Both the position numbers and the translations under genes were made by a program. A DNA stretch of 10,347 bases. Origin: CAYMKL01 sp964390805 (GTDB taxonomy: Bacteria > Chloroflexota > Anaerolineae > VGOG01). Positions 6,281 through 10,347 of this stretch are shown piece by piece. The stretch's first letter is position 1. The number at the start of each line of letters is the position of its first letter. Below the pieces are notes generated by a model that saw nothing but the letters and a program-made list of their open reading frames with translations, made no database searches and had not been told where the DNA came from. The stretch covers positions 1 through 10,347 of the forward strand of contig CAYMKL010000188.1 in NCBI GenBank assembly GCA_964390805.1. Direction: 5' to 3'.

Positions 6281-7120
6281 ATGATGGACGTGCGGAGGCT
6301 TTTGAAGGAGTTTGACATACAACCAAAGAAAAGCCTGGGCCAGAACTTCTTGACCGATCAGCGGACACTACGGCGCATCGTTGAGGCAGCCGAACTGGGA
6401 CCTGAGGACATCGTCCTGGAGATCGGGCCGGGGTTGGGCACATTGACCCGCCTTCTGGCAGCGGAGGCAGAGCGGGTAGTGGCCGTTGAGCTAGATCAAC
6501 GCCTGGTGGAGGTGCTCAAGCAAACGGCTACCGCGAAGGCCGATTTGCCCAATGTCGAGATCGTCCACGGCGACATCCTAGAGCTAAACCCGGTTGATCT
6601 GCTGGAGCGGCAAATGACCAGTCTCCAGTACAAAGTTGTCGCCAACCTCCCCTATTACATCACCTCTGCCATCCTCCGCCACCTCCTCACCGCCAGGGTC
6701 AGACCCGAGTTGATGGTGGTGACCGTTCAATTGGAGGTAGCACGGCGCATAATCGCCCAGCCCGGTGATATGAGTCTGTTAGCTGTGAGCGTTCAGTTTT
6801 ACGGGCGACCTCGTGTCGTGACTCGCATCAAAGCTGGCGCCTTTTATCCCTCTCCCCAGGTTGATTCAGCCGTGATACGCATTGATCTGGACGGCTATCC
6901 CGTGGTCGAAGTGGATGACGCCGACAGCTTCTTCCAGGTAGTGCGGGCGGGCTTCGGCCAAAGGCGGAAGCAGCTCCGCAACGCCCTGGCAGCCCAGTTG
7001 GCTCTTCCGGCCAATGAGGTAGCCCAAGCTTTGGGCAGAGCCGGTGTCAACCCCAAGCGCCGCGCCCAGACTCTGAGCCTTGAGGAGTGGGTCAGGGTTT
7101 GGAGGGAGATGCAAGCGTAA
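6281..7120 (+). CDS. rsmA: 16S rRNA (adenine1518-N6/adenine1519-N6)-dimethyltransferase RsmA
   Basis: RsmA (KsgA) uses S-adenosylmethionine to dimethylate two adjacent adenines in the 3'-terminal hairpin of 16S rRNA during late 30S assembly. The 279-aa protein is of normal length. KKSLGQNFL near the start, SAM-binding EIGPGLGTL (47-55), acidic E70, HGDIL (D98) and catalytic NLPYYIT (122-128) are all present, followed by FYPSPQVDSAV and the C-terminal helical domain with RRKQLRNAL and KRRAQTLSLEEW. Start choice: the ATGs at 6281 and 6284 and the GTG at 6278 are all possible behind GAGG (6267-6270); I took 6281. The open frame back to a TTG at 6254 has no ribosome site. The stop codon coincides with the edge of an RHS-derived segment. 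Also called ksgA. Confidence 0.95.
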   Translation: MMDVRRLLKEFDIQPKKSLGQNFLTDQRTLRRIVEAAELGPEDIVLEIGPGLGTLTRLLAAEAERVVAVELDQRLVEVLKQTATAKADLPNVEIVHGDILELNPVDLLERQMTSLQYKVVANLPYYITSAILRHLLTARVRPELMVVTVQLEVARRIIAQPGDMSLLAVSVQFYGRPRVVTRIKAGAFYPSPQVDSAVIRIDLDGYPVVEVDDADSFFQVVRAGFGQRRKQLRNALAAQLALPANEVAQALGRAGVNPKRRAQTLSLEEWVRVWREMQA

Positions 7121-7525
7121 TACTTCACCGTCTCTGCCAGCTCTTCACACGTCTCCCGGCAATGCTCCGCCACTAGCATGATGTCCGCGACGTCAATGTC
7201 GCCGTCGTCATCCATGTCGTAGCGTGGATCCCAGTCAGGATCAGCGCTGGTCATGCCCCAGCGAGCCACTACCTGCATGATATCTACCACGGTGACCAGA
7301 CAGTCGCCGTCCAGGTCTTCGTCCATGTCCTGCTTCTCGAACCGCAGCTCGTAGTGGGAACCCACGTAGACGATGGTGTCGGTCACTGTGTCCCGCATCA
7401 CCCGCTGCCCGTCGGCGTCGTAGGTTAGGGTGTAGCTGGTGCCGCCCACGCTGCGGCTGGTCATGTTGCCGTTGGGGTCGTAGGTGCAGGGATGCCCATG
7501 GCGATGGTGGGGTCACGGCGTGTGG
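7118..7525 (-). pseudogene. Truncated, frameshifted RHS core fragment with dockerin (duplicate copy)
   Basis: The main frame (from about 7490 down) reads TYDPNGNMTSR, YTLTYDADGQRVMRDTVTD, then YVGSHYELRFE and a dockerin type I domain with two calcium-loop motifs (DLDGDCLVTVVD and DMDDDGDIDVAD). It ends at EELAETVKYY, where homology to the copy at 9234-9565 breaks off exactly at the rsmA stop codon. Upstream, the typical RHS phrase PHAVT is in another frame, so there is a frameshift between about 7490 and 7520. The rest of the RHS core and any toxin tail are missing. The open frame continuing into rsmA (to 6895) is only antisense. Nucleotide similarity to the second copy is high, including 54 identical bases (7220-7273 and 9336-9389). 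Confidence 0.85.
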
Positions 7526-7535
7526 ACTGAGGGGG

Positions 7536-7622
7536 AGAATCGCTGATCACACTGAAACGCACTGAGGACACTAAAGGCAATCTTCAGTGTCCCTCACTCA
7601 ACTCAGTGGCCTCAGCGATTCT
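7536..7622. repeat. 87-bp nested inverted repeat (fold-back or MITE-like)
   Basis: AGAATCGCTGA (7536-7546) is the exact inverse of TCAGCGATTCT (7612-7622). Inside, CACTGA (7560-7565) pairs with TCAGTG (7603-7608) and GGACACT (7566-7572) with AGTGTCC (7586-7592). All three pairs nest, so the whole segment can fold into one long interrupted hairpin. It sits between the zinc-ribbon gene and the RHS fragment. No coding capacity is seen. Confidence 0.8.
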
Positions 7623-7656
7623 TCTGCTTTTGGCGCAGGCTTTACTCCTAGCAGCG

Positions 7657-7680
7657 TGTCGGAGAGAGCGCTCTCCGACA
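7657..7680. repeat. Perfect 10-bp hairpin, TGTCGGAGAG/CTCTCCGACA
   Basis: The two 10-bp arms (7657-7666 and 7671-7680) surround AGCG. There is no T tract on either strand in the right place, which argues against a standard terminator. It looks like a small interspersed palindromic repeat. It lies about 200 bp beyond the stop of the zinc-ribbon gene. Confidence 0.7.
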
Positions 7681-7880
7681 AAACTGCCTACCATAAACCA
7701 GTTGAAACAATGGAAAACTATCTGTTTACAACACGCAGGTTGTCCATAATTCGATTACTCCGGCAGACTGCTAGAGGTTATTTGAAAGCAAACTCGGTGC
7801 AATGGCCATAGACCAAGACAGGTTAGCGCCTCAAGCAGACCTCTTGCGCCACCATTGAAATCGGGTTGTTGTGGGCAAAG
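7681..7880. other. Gap with no recognised feature
   Basis: Between the hairpin and the zinc-ribbon gene I see no convincing gene, RNA or repeat. The base composition is more AT-rich than the surroundings. A 74-aa plus-strand frame (7587-7811) crosses both hairpins and has no ribosome site, so I do not call it. Confidence 0.5.
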
Positions 7881-8141
7881 TTAGGTCATAGTTTGACTCG
7901 AGGCCGACTTCTGGAGCCATTCGGGTGGCAACTGAGCATAGTCTGTGGCAATTGCAGCATCACAGGATTCACAGAACGCGTGGAGACCTAGAAAGCTCTT
8001 TCCGTCTCTTATATAGGGCTCAAAACGCACATGGAGATCCCCACCACATACCGGACAGACATGTATTTCCCCAGGATCAGTTGTCGCTTTACTTAAGCGG
8101 TCTAGCAACCTTTCCAAGTCGTTATATCCTTCATTGAGCAT
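7881..8141 (-). CDS. Small zinc-ribbon protein, candidate immunity partner of the RHS tail
   Basis: This 86-aa protein starts MLNEGYNDLERLLDRL and carries two CxxC pairs, CPVC and CESC, about 30 residues apart, the arrangement of a zinc ribbon. No signal peptide or membrane segment is seen, so it is probably cytosolic. Start choice: the ATG at 8139-8141 has GGTGA five bases upstream; an ATG at 8151-8153 (four residues longer) overlaps the RHS stop as ATGGTGA but lacks a ribosome site. Either way the gene is fused in transcription, and probably translation, to the RHS gene. The position right behind a polymorphic-toxin tail is where immunity genes lie. That is the only basis for the role; the sequence itself does not reveal what it binds. 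The frame upstream to 8225 only shadows the RHS gene. Confidence 0.75.
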   Translation of the reverse strand: MLNEGYNDLERLLDRLSKATTDPGEIHVCPVCGGDLHVRFEPYIRDGKSFLGLHAFCESCDAAIATDYAQLPPEWLQKSASSQTMT

Positions 8142-8146
8142 CACAC

Positions 8147-9565
8147 TCACCATCCTTTCAATCGCGCAAACCTTTGGGCAACTCTTTCCACATACCACTC
8201 TGACTGTAGCCATCCCCTGGCCCATAGACGATGATGCATTTCCTCGTGTGCAATAGTGATGAGCGTCTCACGAGGCCCTCCTTGAATGGCTAAGGGACCT
8301 ACTCTAGTGTATGTATCCCGGCGAGCCCTGCCGTATACATCGAGAGGCATAGCAGGATCATATCGTGGGTAATGAGACAAGCGCACGTTCCCCAGCTCAG
8401 TCTGCACAACATCATCGATTAGGCATTGTGCTGCTCGTGAGCTGGCATCTCTTGGCGTCTCCGTGTACCCCAGGCGTTCACCAGCTGGCGGGGCCTCTAC
8501 GCGCACTGCCGCGAGTTCGTCAGAAGCCCATGCGCCAACAGTCATCCCTACTGGCACGAGAGCCACAGGGTTTGAGGCTATGTAACTCCCGATATGCTGT
8601 CCTACGTCCCCACCAACGAACGTATATGAACGAAGCCAGTTGTAGTGATCCTCTCGCCCTTCCATCAGAGCAGCTACCGTCACACAATCAGGGCATTCGT
8701 TGTAATCGAAGGGATTGTAAAGCAACCAGCGTATCCAGGCGTCCAACAATTCCAGGTTGCGAGCCGTGTCTCTAGACGACTGTTGAGGTGGAGGTTCCGC
8801 GGGCGGCGGGTTGCCGCCGCTGCCCCATGGGTCCACCGCGTGTCCAGTGGGGTCTATGTACTTGAGCGGATTGTTGCGCACATAGGCATACCTGTTAAGG
8901 TCCTGCGGGTTGGCGGGGTTGGGCACAATCGGGTCGGCGCTGATGAAGCGGCCCAGGGCAGGGTCGTAGTATCTGGCCCCATAATACATCAATCCCGTGC
9001 TTTCGTCAAGCTTCTGGCCGGTGAAGATGTAGTCGGTGGGCAGGGCGTTGTCGGGTCCGGAACGGATGGTGCCCCACGGGTAGTAGCGCTGGGTGATGGT
9101 TTGCTGGCCATCGGCACGGTAGCTCAGGTTGGAGGAGCCCAGGTGGTCGCTGAACAGGTAATACAGGGTGCCTACCTGCCCTGGCGGGTCTGCCGGCACT
9201 TTCCGCATCGCCACCCGCTTCCCTCCCAGGATGTAGTACTTCACCGTCTCCGCCAGCTCTTCACACGTCTCCTTCCAATGCGCTGCCACCTGCATGACGT
9301 CCGCGATGTCAATGACTTCGTTGCCATCGAAGTCATAGCGTGGATCCCAGTCAGGATCAGCGCTGGTCATGCCCCAGCGAGCCACTACCAGCATGATGTC
9401 TGCCACGGTGACCACACAATCTCCATTCAGGTCCTCGGGCTTGTCCCCTGGCTCGAACCGCACTTCGTAGTGGGGACCTACGTAGACGATAGTGTCGGTC
9501 ACCGTCTCCCGTATCACCCGCCGGCCGTCGGCGTCGTAGGTGAAGGTGTAGAACTTGGTCACCAC
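8147..9565 (-). CDS. RHS-core protein with embedded dockerin and HExxH-containing C-terminal tail (5'-truncated)
   Basis: This is the 3' part of an RHS/YD-repeat polymorphic-toxin-like protein. From the GTG at 9565 (472 aa) it has a YD repeat (YTFTYDADGRRV, 7-18), a dockerin type I domain (about 45-101; loops DLNGDCVVTVAD and DFDGNEVIDIAD), more RHS repeats, and the RHS-core signature (about 136-240: YLFSDHLGSSNLS, GARYYDPALGRFISADP, DLNRYAYVRNNPL, IDPTGH). A variable tail of about 230 aa follows, with HEEMHH (440-445), a zinc-metallopeptidase-type HExxH. Full RHS proteins exceed 1000 aa. The frame is open only to a TAG at 9599-9601, beyond which the DNA is unrelated, so the N-terminus, secretion signal and most repeats are missing. 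No ribosome site supports the GTG. The tail and its end are intact. Protease activity is inferred from one motif. Confidence 0.85.
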   Translation of the reverse strand: MVTKFYTFTYDADGRRVIRETVTDTIVYVGPHYEVRFEPGDKPEDLNGDCVVTVADIMLVVARWGMTSADPDWDPRYDFDGNEVIDIADVMQVAAHWKETCEELAETVKYYILGGKRVAMRKVPADPPGQVGTLYYLFSDHLGSSNLSYRADGQQTITQRYYPWGTIRSGPDNALPTDYIFTGQKLDESTGLMYYGARYYDPALGRFISADPIVPNPANPQDLNRYAYVRNNPLKYIDPTGHAVDPWGSGGNPPPAEPPPQQSSRDTARNLELLDAWIRWLLYNPFDYNECPDCVTVAALMEGREDHYNWLRSYTFVGGDVGQHIGSYIASNPVALVPVGMTVGAWASDELAAVRVEAPPAGERLGYTETPRDASSRAAQCLIDDVVQTELGNVRLSHYPRYDPAMPLDVYGRARRDTYTRVGPLAIQGGPRETLITIAHEEMHHRLWARGWLQSEWYVERVAQRFARLKGW

Positions 9566-9633
9566 CTTGAGCCGCCCATCCCACTGGTCGCCTCCAACCT
9601 ACTGCGCTGTTAGCCTTGTTCTCCCACATAAAG

Positions 9634-9662
9634 CACAAGGCTGCGGTTTGTCCCCAGCCTTG
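9634..9662 (-). terminator. Hairpin downstream of the WD40 remnant, possible terminator
   Basis: CAAGGCTG (9636-9643) pairs with CAGCCTTG (9655-9662) over an 11-nt loop. Read on the minus strand it is followed by TGCTTTATG, a weak T tract. It lies about 50 bases beyond the stop of the WD40 fragment. Between it and about 9600 I see nothing. Confidence 0.4.
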
Positions 9663-9709
9663 CATATCCCCTCCGTCACTCCCGGCAATGTGGCTGTATT
9701 GCCTTCATC

Positions 9710-9847
9710 TCAATCCATCGCCTTGCCCCACAGATGCACCACGCCCTCGGCATCCCCCCAGGCCAACAGACGCCCATCGGGGTTGAAGGTTACAGCGAAG
9801 ACGGTTTGGTCGGTACCTGATGCCAACAGCTCAAAGACCGGCACCGA
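9710..9847 (-). pseudogene. C-terminal remnant of a WD40-repeat protein
   Basis: Read on the minus strand, the 45 codons before the TGA at 9710-9712 give FELLASGTDQTVFAVTFN, then PDGRLLAWGDAEGVVHLWG and KAMD. This is a last WD40 blade: the 'V..V.FNPDGRLLA.G..DG.V.LW' pattern of bacterial WD40 proteins. An in-frame TGA lies just upstream (9848-9850), with no start between, so only the end of the gene survives. The fragment follows the 142-aa gene by 22 bases. Its relation to the RHS gene downstream is unclear. Confidence 0.7.
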
Positions 9848-9869
9848 TCACTTCTGCCTGAGGACGACT

Positions 9870-10298
9870 TCACTCGCAGGGTGTGTCTGGATCGGCCTTT
9901 TCGTGAACGTGGATCTCGCCACTAGGTACATCGAGTAAGAGACGAGCCACAGTATACCGCTTGGTGATTCCAGCCGCGATACGAATCCGCCAAGAAAAGG
10001 ATGGATATGGCTCAAAGCTGTGCATGATTGCGCGAACCTCGCCACAAGCAGCCGCCAGCTCTAGGCTGAGCATCTGGGTGACCGAGTCCAGGGCTTCCTT
10101 CTCCTGCCATTGATCGGATGGCGTCCTGATACACCAGTCTGGAACCCCAGGGTTGGCGGAGAGAGAATATGGGCCATCAACCTCCATGATGCGGATTTCC
10201 GGCTTGATGCCAATTTCCATCAGTTGTTCAGAGGACTGATGGAGGAAGTAGTAAGTGAACTCTGTTGCCTTCCACTCAGTTCCTGTCCAATCATTCAC
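9870..10298 (-). CDS. Hypothetical 142-aa protein, family not recognised
   Basis: The frame opens with ATG (MNDWTGTEWKATEFTYYF) and ends with TGA. The product is soluble-looking, rich in Glu, Trp and Tyr, with no signal peptide or membrane segment and no motif I can name. Composition and length fit a real gene, for example a small accessory or immunity-type protein of the RHS region, but that is only context. TAG and TGA stand directly before the ATG in frame, so the start is fixed unless the gene was cut by the insertion-sequence-like end (AAAAGTGTCCG on minus, 10302-10312) immediately upstream. I see no Shine-Dalgarno, which makes such a truncation plausible. Confidence 0.6.
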   Translation of the reverse strand: MNDWTGTEWKATEFTYYFLHQSSEQLMEIGIKPEIRIMEVDGPYSLSANPGVPDWCIRTPSDQWQEKEALDSVTQMLSLELAAACGEVRAIMHSFEPYPSFSWRIRIAAGITKRYTVARLLLDVPSGEIHVHEKADPDTPCE

Positions 10299-10301
10299 TA
10301 C

Positions 10302-10312
10302 CGGACACTTTT
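10302..10312 (-). repeat. 11-bp inverted match to the window's left end
   Basis: CGGACACTTTT (10302-10312) is the exact inverse of AAAAGTGTCCG at 6-16. Both lie close to the two ends of the window and both flank truncated genes, as the ends of insertion sequences do. No transposase is present between them that could own these ends. Confidence 0.4.
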
Positions 10313-10347
10313 AATAGAAATCAAGGGGTTCGAATTCCAAGGCCGCA

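Noticed and set aside
6895..7117. Continuation of the RHS fragment frame into rsmA
   Set aside because: Similarity to the other RHS copy stops at 7117. Beyond that the frame is merely open opposite rsmA codons.
7587..7811. 74-aa plus-strand frame
   Set aside because: It starts inside the fold-back repeat, crosses a second hairpin and has no ribosome site.
8645..9613. 322-aa plus-strand frame
   Set aside because: It is antisense to the RHS gene. The minus strand shows clear RHS core and dockerin motifs in frame.

Overview
The window looks like chromosomal DNA of a Chloroflexota (Anaerolineae-like) bacterium. The evidence is indirect: a large SRP RNA with an Alu domain; a PBP carrying the 'YWILEVG…PALSLAEG' type of in-frame DNA repeat; RHS proteins with a dockerin of the 'NGDCVVTVADIMLVVARWG' type; and a YabE-RsmA pair. 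No rRNA or ribosomal protein is present to fix the lineage. Housekeeping genes fill the middle, and both flanks are worn accessory DNA.

Region 1 (1-1046) is decayed. It holds a perfect 126-bp tandem repeat with inverted ends (65-316) fused to the last codons of an OmpR/PhoB-type response regulator. A possible histidine-kinase N-terminus follows, cut off by a terminator hairpin. Next comes an unrecognised 85-aa ORF on the minus strand with a hairpin beyond its stop. A second copy of the terminator hairpin lies at 904-933.

Region 2 (1047-4510) is a stable-RNA and cell-wall block. It contains tRNA-Arg(CCG) with its terminator, a convergent bifunctional class A penicillin-binding protein on the minus strand, tRNA-Ser(CGA), tRNA-Ser(GGA) and the large SRP RNA. 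Four sigma70-like promoters with 17-bp spacers can be read: one about 100 bp ahead of tRNA-Arg and one directly ahead of each of the other three RNAs.

Region 3 (4582-7120) has a YabE-like DUF348/G5/3D cell-wall protein, a strong terminator, and rsmA (ksgA). This matches the Firmicutes yabE-rnmV-ksgA order with rnmV missing.

Region 4 (7118-10347) is an RHS island on the minus strand. In transcription order it has: an unknown 142-aa gene; a WD40 C-terminal remnant; a 5'-truncated RHS gene with a dockerin inside the RHS core and a C-terminal tail carrying HEEMH; a small zinc-ribbon gene whose start overlaps the RHS stop (candidate immunity protein); two hairpin or fold-back repeats; and a frameshifted second RHS-dockerin copy that stops at the rsmA stop codon. 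The most interesting candidate system is the RHS-dockerin metalloprotease-like tail with its overlapping zinc-ribbon partner, beside a duplicated core that could serve recombination.
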